A program made the position numbers and the translations under genes. The notes beneath the pieces were generated by a model, which did no database searches, was not told the DNA's origin, and was given only the letters and a program-made list of their open reading frames with translations. From contig NZ_OY781099.1 in the NCBI RefSeq assembly GCF_963676325.1, positions 2,170,001 through 2,234,000 on the forward strand: a stretch of 64,000 nt of DNA, read 5' to 3'. The first letter of the stretch is position 1, and every line of letters starts with the position of its first letter. Source of the DNA: an uncultured Bacteroides sp. GTDB taxonomy: Bacteria; Bacteroidota; Bacteroidia; Bacteroidales; Bacteroidaceae. Of the stretch, positions 52,561-59,815 are shown in pieces.

Positions 52561-52576
52561 ACGCAAAGCTTTGCGT
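52561..52576. promoter_or_regulatory. Perfect 16-bp palindrome, likely LacI operator
   Basis: ACGCAAAGCTTTGCGT is an exact palindrome lying between the divergent promoters at 52510 (operon) and 52592 (lacI-type gene), 15 bp before the latter, at about its -33 region. LacI-family proteins bind such 14-20-bp palindromes next to their own genes. It differs from most LacI operators by having AGCT rather than CG at the centre. Confidence 0.7.
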
Positions 52577-52591
52577 AAAGCAAATATTTAG

Positions 52592-52599
52592 TAATTTTG
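52592..52599 (+). promoter_or_regulatory. -7 promoter box of the LacI-type regulator
   Basis: TAATTTTG, 41 bp upstream of the ATG at 52641. Confidence 0.55.
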
Positions 52600-52640
52600 A
52601 GCCCGATTTAAGTTATTGATCTTTATTCGCATATACGGAA

Positions 52641-53663
52641 ATGAATGCAATGAACAAGAAAAAACATGTGTCACTCAAACAATTAGCAGCAGAACTGGGA
52701 GTCTCTATTTCAACTGTATCAAGAGCTTTAAAGGGAAGTCCTGAAATAAGTAATGCCATGATTGAGCGTGTTAAAGCTTTGGCTAAAGAGCTGAATTACC
52801 GTCCAAACCCTTTTGCTATCAGCTTATTGAAAGATACTCCGAGAATCATTGGCATTATTATTCCTGATATTGTTACTCATTTCTACTCTTCCATAATCAG
52901 CGGGATAGAAGATGTTGCCACACAAAACGGATATTTTGCCATTATCACCTCTTCCTATGAGCAATATGAACGCGAGAAACAGTGCGTGGATCATCTTGTG
53001 AATACAAGAGTGGAAGGTATTATTGCTTGTTTGTCGCAAGAGACAAAGGATTTCAGCCATTTTGAAAATCTTGCCAATGCTAACATTCCAATTGTTTTCT
53101 TCGACAGGGTTTGTCTGACTAACCTATTCTCTTCCGTGATTGCTGATAATATTGAATCGGCCAAACAAGTCACCCTCCATTTACTGGAAAATAACTCTAA
53201 AAGAATAGGTTTTATAGGAGGAAGCAATCATCTGGATATTGTTAAGCAACGGAAACATGGTTATCTGGAAGCATTGAGAGAAAAAGGAATTCCCATTGAA
53301 CGCGAACTGGTGGTCTGCGAAAAAATGACCTATGATGAAGGAAGAGAGGCGGCTCGCAAACTATTATCTCTACCTAATCCGCCGGATGCTATTGTTGCGA
53401 TGAACGATGCTCTTGCCTTTGCCGCCATGAAAGAAATAAAGCAGCAACACTTGCGAATTCCGGAAGACGTTGCTTTGGTTGGTTACACAGATGAATTACA
53501 TGCCTGTTATGTGGAACCTAATCTGACAGCCATCACTCACCAGACATACAAGATGGGAGAAGCGGCATGTAATCTGCTACTTAATCAACTTAAAGATGGA
53601 GGGGAAATAAAACAAGTTATTATTCCCACCCAACTTCAGATCAGAGATTCTTCTATCAGATAA
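52641..53663 (+). CDS. LacI-family transcriptional regulator
   Basis: 340 residues. N-terminal LacI helix-turn-helix VSLKQLAAELGVSISTVSRALKGS (about 10-33) and hinge ELNYRPNPFAISL, then a periplasmic-binding-type sensor domain (IIGIIIPDIVTHFYSSIISGIE, IVFFDRVC, RIGFIGGSNHLDIVKQRKHGYLEAL, DAIVAMNDALAFAAMKEI, VALVGYTDELHACYVEPNLTAI). It is divergent from the sugar-oxidation operon, with the perfect palindrome between. Likely represses that operon until its sugar or an intermediate is present. Confidence 0.93.
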   Translation: MNAMNKKKHVSLKQLAAELGVSISTVSRALKGSPEISNAMIERVKALAKELNYRPNPFAISLLKDTPRIIGIIIPDIVTHFYSSIISGIEDVATQNGYFAIITSSYEQYEREKQCVDHLVNTRVEGIIACLSQETKDFSHFENLANANIPIVFFDRVCLTNLFSSVIADNIESAKQVTLHLLENNSKRIGFIGGSNHLDIVKQRKHGYLEALREKGIPIERELVVCEKMTYDEGREAARKLLSLPNPPDAIVAMNDALAFAAMKEIKQQHLRIPEDVALVGYTDELHACYVEPNLTAITHQTYKMGEAACNLLLNQLKDGGEIKQVIIPTQLQIRDSSIR

Positions 53664-53690
53664 ATAAACTCATCAAGAGAATGAGGGTAT

Positions 53691-53857
53691 ATCAAAAGTC
53701 TAAATCTGAAAAATGAAAGTTATAGATTAGCATTTGACTAACTTCTTACAGCTATAAAAGAGCCATTTTCAACCTATATTACAGAATGAAAATGGCTCTT
53801 TTATATTATTGAAAGTTACAAGCTGTAGCTTTTCAGATTGAAGAGTGACTTTTGACA
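53691..53857. repeat. Imperfect foldback element around a terminator
   Basis: Outer arms ATCAAAAGTC..AATCTGAAAA (53691-53712) and TTTTCAGATT...GACTTTTGA (53830-53855) are imperfect inverted repeats about 120 bp apart, enclosing the perfect terminator stem at 53756-53802. It may be a small non-coding insertion (MITE-like) or an extended RNA fold. Confidence 0.4.
53756..53805 (+). terminator. Rho-independent terminator of the LacI-type gene
   Basis: Perfect 16-bp stem AAAAGAGCCATTTTCA (53756-53771) with TGAAAATGGCTCTTTT (53787-53802). A/T ends allow use on either strand. Confidence 0.88.
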
Positions 53858-53892
53858 CCCCCCATTATATTCTATTCAAAGAATAAATTGTA

Positions 53893-54393
53893 TTATTTCC
53901 AGGCATTTACAATCTCGGCCACATACATTTGGTGGAAATTGCCATGCGTATTGTACCATCTGTCAATGAATTCAGGATCAGCAAAGCCTTCTTTCTTGAT
54001 AAGGTCAGAGTAGAGTTTCTTGCATTCCAGAGTAATGCGGGATTGCTCAAAGGCAACATTACCAAGTTCAGTAAAATGAGGAACTAATCCAGTCTCTTTC
54101 ACTTTATCAATATCACGACCAGACTGTTTGCCGCAGATCTTATGAATATCTTTGTTCTCCATTCCCATAAAAGAGACAGTGAAATAATCTTTCTTCTCAA
54201 GGAACTCAAACGTATATCGTTCCGGACGAACAAAGATGTAAACTACAGGCTTGTTCCAAAGATATCCTATTCCACCCCAGCTGGCAGTCATAGTATTAAA
54301 TTTCTCTTTATCTCCTGCTGTTATAAGCATCCATTCATTGGCCATTGTTTCAAAAAAGTTCTCTGTAAGTTTGCTTGGTTCTATTCTTTCCAT
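53893..54393 (-). CDS. Flavin reductase family protein
   Basis: 166 residues. FMN-binding split-barrel reductase: ENFFETMANEWMLITAGD, FNTMTASWGGIGYLWNKPVVYIFVRPERYTF, KDYFTVSFMGMENKDI and CGKQSGRDIDKVKETGL are typical of the Bacteroides members of this family. It transfers electrons from NAD(P)H to flavin or a bound substrate. It is monocistronic, with a TATATTTG box at 54416-54423. Confidence 0.93.
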   Translation of the reverse strand: MERIEPSKLTENFFETMANEWMLITAGDKEKFNTMTASWGGIGYLWNKPVVYIFVRPERYTFEFLEKKDYFTVSFMGMENKDIHKICGKQSGRDIDKVKETGLVPHFTELGNVAFEQSRITLECKKLYSDLIKKEGFADPEFIDRWYNTHGNFHQMYVAEIVNAWK

Positions 54394-54415
54394 TCTGGTT
54401 CTTATTTAAATGATT

Positions 54416-54423
54416 CAAATATA
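54416..54423 (-). promoter_or_regulatory. -7 promoter box of the flavin reductase gene
   Basis: Minus-strand TATATTTG, 23 bp upstream of the ATG at 54393. The next 368 bp (54424-54791) hold no recognisable gene or strong structure. Confidence 0.6.
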
Positions 54424-54791
54424 TATTTTAAGTTTGCTTTGCAAGACAATGATTAGTAGCCTTTTAAAAGGATAATATTTTTAGTTTAGCACCTAATATT
54501 CTATTAATAGCAAACAAAGGGTTCTGATACAAAACTATATTATTTCGTTAAAATAAAAGAGCTCTTCGTAACTTTTGGTGGAAGCAAATAAACCATTAAT
54601 TGACTTTGAAAGAGAGTCTGCAAAACACCATAAATAAAGGGCTCAATACAATACCTTCCACAAAAAGTGACGAAGAACCAGTAAAGGTAGTAATACATAA
54701 ATAAAGGTAAAGCAAAATACTTATTAATTTTCGTCCTCTTCCGGATTAAAGGCTTTAGTCAGACTTTAAAAGGTTGGGTAAAGAACTTATC

Positions 54792-55418
54792 CTATTCTTC
54801 CTCTTCCTTTTCTTCTTCGATGATTCTTGCCGTTTCCACCTTTTCCAATCGGGCTCTCATCTTTGGCATAAAAGATTTCCTGATGCGCAATGTCATCACA
54901 CAATCCATATCGTAAGTCTGGCTCAGGATTTCAGGATCCTCTTCTTTTACCACTCTCATAATATCGTTCATAAAAGGATATTCAAAAGAGACAGTGATGT
55001 CTTCATCAACAGTCTTTTCAATAATGGTGGCAGCGGCAATGGATTCCGCAGCGGCAGCTTTATATGCAACAATCAAACCGCTGGTTCCCAGCTTTATTCC
55101 ACCAAAGTAACGAACTACGATAATCAGAATATCAGTTAGTTCATTGGAATTAATTTGTCCGAGAATAGGTTTCCCGGCTGTGCCCGATGGTTCTCCATTA
55201 TCATTTGCACGGAAATCTTTTCGCTCATGCCCCAACATATAAGCATAGCAAACGTGACGGGCATCGTAGTATTTCTTTTGGTATTGCTCGAGATAAACTT
55301 TTATCTCTTCAACGGTACGCACAGGTAAAGCAATGGCTATAAACTTACTTCGCTTCTCAGTATAAATACTTTCAGAAATCTCGGTTATTGTTTTATAAGT
55401 ATCGTCATTTACCATCAT
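54792..55418 (-). CDS. yigZ: YigZ/IMPACT family protein (UPF0029)
   Basis: 208 residues from the ATG at 55418 (a second ATG follows at once at 55415). The family motif ARHVCYAYMLG, then RANDNGEPSGTAGKPILGQI and LTDILIIVVRYFGGIKLGTSGLIVAYKAAA, are all present. The C-terminal ferredoxin-like domain ends in a Glu-rich tail. The frame extends upstream to 55460, but a TATATTTG box at 55423-55430 leaves only four bases before the ATG. The role of the family in translation or stress is not settled. Confidence 0.93.
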   Translation of the reverse strand: MMVNDDTYKTITEISESIYTEKRSKFIAIALPVRTVEEIKVYLEQYQKKYYDARHVCYAYMLGHERKDFRANDNGEPSGTAGKPILGQINSNELTDILIIVVRYFGGIKLGTSGLIVAYKAAAAESIAAATIIEKTVDEDITVSFEYPFMNDIMRVVKEEDPEILSQTYDMDCVMTLRIRKSFMPKMRARLEKVETARIIEEEKEEEE

Positions 55419-55422
55419 TGCG

Positions 55423-55430
55423 CAAATATA
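55423..55430 (-). promoter_or_regulatory. -7 promoter box immediately before yigZ
   Basis: Minus-strand TATATTTG ends four bases before the ATG at 55418, so transcription would start at or within the first codons: a candidate leaderless mRNA. Confidence 0.5.
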
Positions 55431-55454
55431 TGAAAATATAAATTCAAAAAAAAA

Positions 55455-55524
55455 CACCACAGATTGTCTTCTAACACTGTTTTTCTTATAAAAAGAGATA
55501 CAGTAATCAATGCAATCTGTGGTG
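55455..55524. repeat. Inverted repeat CACCACAGATTG
   Basis: CACCACAGATTG (55455-55466) and CAATCTGTGGTG (55513-55524) are perfect complements flanking a 46-bp A/T-rich loop, just past the DUF1015 stop. The same CACCACAG...CTGTGGTG motif occurs at 57948-58015. Confidence 0.7.
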
Positions 55525-55534
55525 AAAATATAAA

Positions 55535-56782
55535 TTAGCTCAGTTTGTGGATAACCAATCCTGAACGGAGTTTAGGTTCAAACCAAGTTGTTTTAGGAGG
55601 CATAATGTTACCACTATCTGCAATATCCATTAATTGTTTCATTGAAACCGGATAAAGCGCAAGTGCAACTTTCATTTCGCCACTGTCTACTCTCTTGCTT
55701 AATTCGCCCAAGCCACGGATTCCTCCAACGAAATCAATACGCTTGTCGGAGCGAAGATCCTTGATGCCAAGAACTTCATCCAGAATTAAGTTAGACGAGA
55801 TGGTTACATCAAGCACACCAATAGGATCATTATCGTTATAAGTTCCTTGTTTGGCAGTGAGGCTATACCATTTTCCTTCCAAATAAACAGCGAAATTATG
55901 CAAAGCATTCGGTTTGTAAATCTCTGCTCCTTTTTCTTCTACAATGAAGTTCTTTTCCAATGCAGCAAGGAAAGCTTGCGGAGTAAGACCATTAAGATCT
56001 TTCACCACACGGTTATAATCAATAATAGTCAATTGATTTGCAGGGAAACAAACAGCCATAAAGAAGTTATATTCTTCGTCTCCTTTGTGATTAGGATTCT
56101 GTTTAGCTTTCTCTGCTCCCACCAATGCAGCCGCAGCCGAACGATGGTGACCATCGGCAATATACAAAGCAGGCATTGCTGCAAATTGCTTGGTAATAGT
56201 TGCAATGTCAGCATCTTCATTTATTATCCAGAACTGATGACCAAAGCCATCACCCGGAGCAATAAATTCATTGACTGGTTTGTTTGCAGTATACTTCTTA
56301 ACTATTGCATCCAACTCATCATTATCAGGATAAGCAAAGAACACCGGTTCTATATTCGCATTATTCACACGAACATGTTTCATACGATCTTCTTCTTTAT
56401 CGCGACGGGTAAGTTCGTGCTTCTTTATAGATCCGTTCATATAATCGGCAACAGAAGCACAAACAACCAAACCGTATTGAGTTTTGCCGTTCATGGTTTG
56501 TGCGTAGACATAATATTGTTCTTTATCATCCTGCACCAACCAACCGTTATCCTGGAACTTCTTGAAGTTTTCAGCAGCTTTTAAATAAACTTTTTCGTCA
56601 TGCTCATCTGTTCCTACCGGAAAATCAATCTCCGGCTTGATGATATGATACAATGATTTCTCGTTTCCGGCAGCTTCCTGACGCGCTTCTTCAGAGTTTA
56701 ATACATCATAAGGACGAGAAGCAACCTCTTCAACTAAGTTCTGTGGAGGACGAATGCCTTTAAAAGGTTTTATTATAGCCAT
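55535..56782 (-). CDS. DUF1015 family protein
   Basis: 415 residues. Family features: KPFKGIRPPQNLVEEVASRPYDVLNSEEARQEA, ELTRRDKEEDRMKHV, PALYIADGHHRSAAA (the most conserved motif), FMAVCFPANQLTIIDYNRVV, DVTISSNLILDEVLGI and RIDFVGG. Function is not established; the gene travels with serC and serA in many Bacteroidota, as here (serC, serA, a small membrane gene, DUF1015 in order of transcription), which suggests a link to serine metabolism. No serB is present. Confidence 0.9.
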   Translation of the reverse strand: MAIIKPFKGIRPPQNLVEEVASRPYDVLNSEEARQEAAGNEKSLYHIIKPEIDFPVGTDEHDEKVYLKAAENFKKFQDNGWLVQDDKEQYYVYAQTMNGKTQYGLVVCASVADYMNGSIKKHELTRRDKEEDRMKHVRVNNANIEPVFFAYPDNDELDAIVKKYTANKPVNEFIAPGDGFGHQFWIINEDADIATITKQFAAMPALYIADGHHRSAAAALVGAEKAKQNPNHKGDEEYNFFMAVCFPANQLTIIDYNRVVKDLNGLTPQAFLAALEKNFIVEEKGAEIYKPNALHNFAVYLEGKWYSLTAKQGTYNDNDPIGVLDVTISSNLILDEVLGIKDLRSDKRIDFVGGIRGLGELSKRVDSGEMKVALALYPVSMKQLMDIADSGNIMPPKTTWFEPKLRSGLVIHKLS

Positions 56783-56785
56783 AAA

Positions 56786-56989
56786 TTAAATCTTATAAGG
56801 GTTTTTCTTCTTAACAGCACACCAGCACCCATATGCCAAGCCAGTAAAGATTGTAAGTAAAGAAAAGCCTTCACAAAATCCTTTGGCAAAATCAGATAGA
56901 CTATCTCTGAATATACTACTTAAAACAAAAGTAAGTAGCCCCATTGAATAGGCAATCAGAATTTCATATTTTAATATTCTTCTGTTCAT
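56786..56989 (-). CDS. Small membrane protein, 67 residues
   Basis: Two hydrophobic stretches (YEILIAYSMGLLTFVLSSIF and GFSLLTIFTGLAYGCWCAV) around a short polar loop (RDSLSDFAKGFCEG), ending in basic residues (KKKNPYKI). No family recognised. It lies 18 bp after serA and 3 bp before DUF1015, so it is clearly embedded in the operon. Confidence 0.7.
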   Translation of the reverse strand: MNRRILKYEILIAYSMGLLTFVLSSIFRDSLSDFAKGFCEGFSLLTIFTGLAYGCWCAVKKKNPYKI

Positions 56990-57007
56990 AGTGTGCGTTA
57001 GAGCTTA

Positions 57008-57928
57008 TTACTTGTTTACTCTGAATTTCTCGCAACCATCTTTCAGGAATCCTACAATCTGCTTAGCAGCTGCAATACCTGCGTTGATATTTGCTTCAGC
57101 AGTCTGAGCACCCATCTTCTTAGGAGTTGAGAAATAACGTCCGGCAAACTTCTCTGCCAATTCAGCATTTGCAGCAGGCATAATATCTGTTACATATTTA
57201 AAGTCGGCACGGTCTTCCATCAATTTGATAAGTTCTGCTTCATTGATTACTTCCTTACGGGCAGTGTTTACAAGCATAGCTCCCTTTGGCATCTTATTAA
57301 GAAGTGCATAGTTGATGGAGTTTTTAGTTTCTGCTGTTGCAGGAATATGAAGAGAAACAACATCACAAGTAGCGTAAAGTTCTTCTGCAGAGTCTACAGC
57401 TTTAGCGCCATCTTTTTCAATTACTTCTTTTGGGCAGAATGCATCGTAAGCATAGATTTCCATTCCAAAACCTCTGGCAACACGAGCTACGTTACGACCT
57501 ACATTACCATAAGCATGAATACCTAGTTTTTTACCCATAAGTTCAGAACCTGAAGTTCCGTTATAGAAGTTACGAACAGCAAATACCATTAGGCCAAGAG
57601 CCAGCTCAGCTACAGCATTGGAATTCTGTCCCGGAGTATTCATAACACAAACGCCATGAGCTGTGGCAGCATCAAGGTCTACATTATCATAACCTGCACC
57701 TGCACGAACTACGATTTTCAGTTCCTTAGCAGCGTCTAATACTTCTGTATCTATAATATCACTACGGATAATGATAGCATTAGCATCTTTCACGGCATCA
57801 AGCAATTGTTTCTTCTCTGTGTACTTTTCTAATAAGGCCAATTCATAGCCTGCAGCTTCAATCTCTTTACGAATTCCGTCTACAGCAACTTTAGCAAACG
57901 GTTTGTCTGTTGCGATTAATACTTTCAT
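57008..57928 (-). CDS. serA: D-3-phosphoglycerate dehydrogenase
   Basis: 306 residues, the short form without C-terminal ACT domain. Motifs: VVRAGAGYDNVDLDAA, NSNAVAELALGLM, Rossmann GIHAYGNVGRNVARVARGFGM, VSLHIPATAETKNSIN and MLVNTARKEVINE. It oxidises 3-phosphoglycerate to 3-phosphohydroxypyruvate, the first step of serine synthesis. Lack of the ACT domain means no serine feedback through that route. serC lies 99 bp upstream, separated by a hairpin region. Confidence 0.95.
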   Translation of the reverse strand: MKVLIATDKPFAKVAVDGIRKEIEAAGYELALLEKYTEKKQLLDAVKDANAIIIRSDIIDTEVLDAAKELKIVVRAGAGYDNVDLDAATAHGVCVMNTPGQNSNAVAELALGLMVFAVRNFYNGTSGSELMGKKLGIHAYGNVGRNVARVARGFGMEIYAYDAFCPKEVIEKDGAKAVDSAEELYATCDVVSLHIPATAETKNSINYALLNKMPKGAMLVNTARKEVINEAELIKLMEDRADFKYVTDIMPAANAELAEKFAGRYFSTPKKMGAQTAEANINAGIAAAKQIVGFLKDGCEKFRVNK

Positions 57929-57947
57929 AGTGTTATGTATTTAAAAG

Positions 57948-58015
57948 TTCACCACAGAGAACGCAGATTTCACAGACTTTGAATAATCTGTGAAACCGGC
58001 GCAATCTGTGGTGAA
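57948..58015. repeat. Nested inverted repeat between serC and serA
   Basis: Outer arms TTCACCACAG (57948-57957) and CTGTGGTGAA (58006-58015); inner arms TTTCACAGA (57968-57976) and TCTGTGAAA (57987-57995). On the serC-serA transcript it can fold into a two-level hairpin, possibly affecting the ratio of the two messages. The outer motif matches the repeat at 55455. Confidence 0.7.
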
Positions 58016-58027
58016 TAGATTTGTATA

Positions 58028-59095
58028 TTAATGTAATTTCTCAAATTCCTGCATGCAAGCAATCAAAGCTTCTACGCTTTCTTTTGCCATTGCATTATAG
58101 CAAGAAGCACGGAAACCACCTACTGAACGGTGTCCCTTGATACCTACCATACCTTTTTCTGTAGCAAACTTCATGAAGTCGGCTTCAAGATCCTTGTATT
58201 CGTCTTTCATTACGAAGCAGATGTTCATCAATGAACGGTCTTCTTTGTTAGCTGTTCCAACGAATAATTTGTTACGGTCAATTTCACCGTATAAAAGATC
58301 AGCTTTTTCAATAGCTCGTCTTTCCATTTCCTTTACGCCACCCTGAGCTTTAATCCAACGAAGAGTTTCAAGTGCTGCATAAATAGGTACAACAGGAGGA
58401 GTATTGAACATTGAACCGTTATCAATATGAGTCTGGTAGTTAAGCATTGTAGGGATGTAACGAGATACTTTTCCAAGTGAGTCGTTCTTTACAATAACAA
58501 AAGTAAGTCCTGCAGGAGCAAGATTCTTTTGAGCACCACCGTAAATCATAACATATTTTGAAACATCCATAGGACGAGAGAAGATATCTGAAGATGCATC
58601 TGCAATCATTGGAACCGGAGAATCAAGGTCTGTGCGGATTTCTGTACCATAGATTGTGTTATTTGTTGTGATGTGGAAGTAATCCGCATCAGCAGGAATA
58701 GTATAATCTTTAGGAACAAATGTATAATTTGCATCTGCTGAAGATGCAACCTCAACAACTTCGCCAAAAGCTTTTGCTTCTTTCATTGCTTTCTTTGCCC
58801 AAACACCAGTGTTCAGATAAGCAGCTTTCTTTTCAAGGTAGTTAAAAGGAATCATACAGAATTCCAGGCTCGCACCGCCACCAAGGAAAAGGACCGAATA
58901 ACCTTCGGGTATATTTAAAAGTTCTTTGAACAGTGCTACAGCTTCATCAACCACTGGTTGAAAATCTTTTGCACGGTGACTAATTTCCATCAAAGAAAGT
59001 CCTGAGCCATTAAAGTCAAGAATAGCTTTCGCAGTATTTTCGATTGTTGATTGAGGAAGAATAGACGGTCCGGCATTAAAATTATGCTTTTTCAT
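58028..59095 (-). CDS. serC: Phosphoserine aminotransferase
   Basis: 355 residues from the ATG at 59095 ([14 protein letters not shown]); an ATG eight codons upstream is less likely. Motifs: [47 protein letters not shown], the PLP lysine in [19 protein letters not shown], and the C-terminal [18 protein letters not shown]. It converts 3-phosphohydroxypyruvate to phosphoserine with glutamate, and also serves vitamin B6 synthesis. First gene of the serC-serA-DUF1015 run. Confidence 0.97.
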   Translation of the reverse strand: MKKHNFNAGPSILPQSTIENTAKAILDFNGSGLSLMEISHRAKDFQPVVDEAVALFKELLNIPEGYSVLFLGGGASLEFCMIPFNYLEKKAAYLNTGVWAKKAMKEAKAFGEVVEVASSADANYTFVPKDYTIPADADYFHITTNNTIYGTEIRTDLDSPVPMIADASSDIFSRPMDVSKYVMIYGGAQKNLAPAGLTFVIVKNDSLGKVSRYIPTMLNYQTHIDNGSMFNTPPVVPIYAALETLRWIKAQGGVKEMERRAIEKADLLYGEIDRNKLFVGTANKEDRSLMNICFVMKDEYKDLEADFMKFATEKGMVGIKGHRSVGGFRASCYNAMAKESVEALIACMQEFEKLH

Positions 59096-59340
59096 TTGAA
59101 GTTTGTTTTGATTATACAATAAAAATAACTAGAATTTTAAGACCCTGCGAAATTAGTATTTTTTTTCGTGGTAGCAAACGATTTAATATAAAAATATAGT
59201 ATTTTGGAGCCTTTTTACTTTCTATTTATTCGATACAGTATATATCAAACTACATTTTGTTATATTACTTACATTATCAATTCTAGGCTTGAACAATTAC
59301 ATATAAGAATTCGTTTCTCTATTAAGAAAGGAGACAAACT

Positions 59341-59706
59341 ATGAAAACAGTTATGAATTTTCTTTTATCAGTTGTGGCTAGCTATCTGGTCATTATATTT
59401 ATGTCGGGAATAGAATCGGGAGGTTTCTGGAACGCAGCTTTGCTGGCTATTCTACTGGGAATCTTCAACATTGTAGTTAAGCCGGCCCTTCAAATGCTCT
59501 CTGTCATTCCAACTTTAATTACTATATTACTGTTCTTACTTGTAAGCAACGCCGCTATACTTGTTATGACCGACTGGCTTATAGATAGCTTTACGGTAAA
59601 TAACTTCGGCACTGCTATATTCTTCAGTATTATTATTTGCTCCATTAACTGGGGATTACACAGGGCTTTTAGAAGACTGGACAAAACAAAACGGAAGAGA
59701 AAATAA
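59341..59706 (+). CDS. Holin-like membrane protein (Phage_holin_4_2 type)
   Basis: 121 residues with four transmembrane segments: MNFLLSVVASYLVIIFMSG, FWNAALLAILLGIFNIVVKPALQML, LITILLFLLVSNAAILVMTDWLI, and TAIFFSIIICSINWGLH, ending in a strongly basic tail (RRLDKTKRKRK). The 'NIVVKP' motif is typical of the 4_2 family, widespread chromosomal proteins not linked to phage lysis in most cases. The start is preceded by AAAGGAG (59327-59333), a clear ribosome-binding site that is uncommon in this window. Array B begins just after the stop. Confidence 0.85.
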   Translation: MKTVMNFLLSVVASYLVIIFMSGIESGGFWNAALLAILLGIFNIVVKPALQMLSVIPTLITILLFLLVSNAAILVMTDWLIDSFTVNNFGTAIFFSIIICSINWGLHRAFRRLDKTKRKRK

Positions 59707-59712
59707 TTCTTT

Positions 59713-59815
59713 TGTACAAAACAATTCATTCTTCTGTACAAAAGAAAGAATTCCCTTGTACAAAAGAATGCAATCTTTTGTACAAGGGAATATAAATGTA
59801 TCTGCAATAAATTAA
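59713..59815. repeat. 22-bp phased palindrome array B (TGTACA)
   Basis: TGTACA starts at 59713, 59735, 59757 and 59779, again exactly 22 bp apart. Modules AAACAATTCATTCTTC and AAAGAATGCAATCTTT are those of array A, in a different order, with a unique AAAGAAAGAATTCCCT between. A perfect 18-bp stem is present (59750-59767 with 59774-59791, loop ATGCAA). The tail AGGGAATATAAA and CAATAAATTAA sit at the same distance as in array A, and the tail contains the stop codon of the minus-strand helicase gene. Confidence 0.85.

Noticed and set aside
55847..56584. 245-residue frame antisense to DUF1015
   Set aside because: Entirely inside a strongly supported gene, rich in Ile/Cys/His as expected from antisense codons, no promoter.
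59341..59706. Phage lysis holin partnered with the amidase
   Set aside because: The 4_2 holin-like family is common on chromosomes, lies 29 kb from the amidase, and has no phage neighbours.
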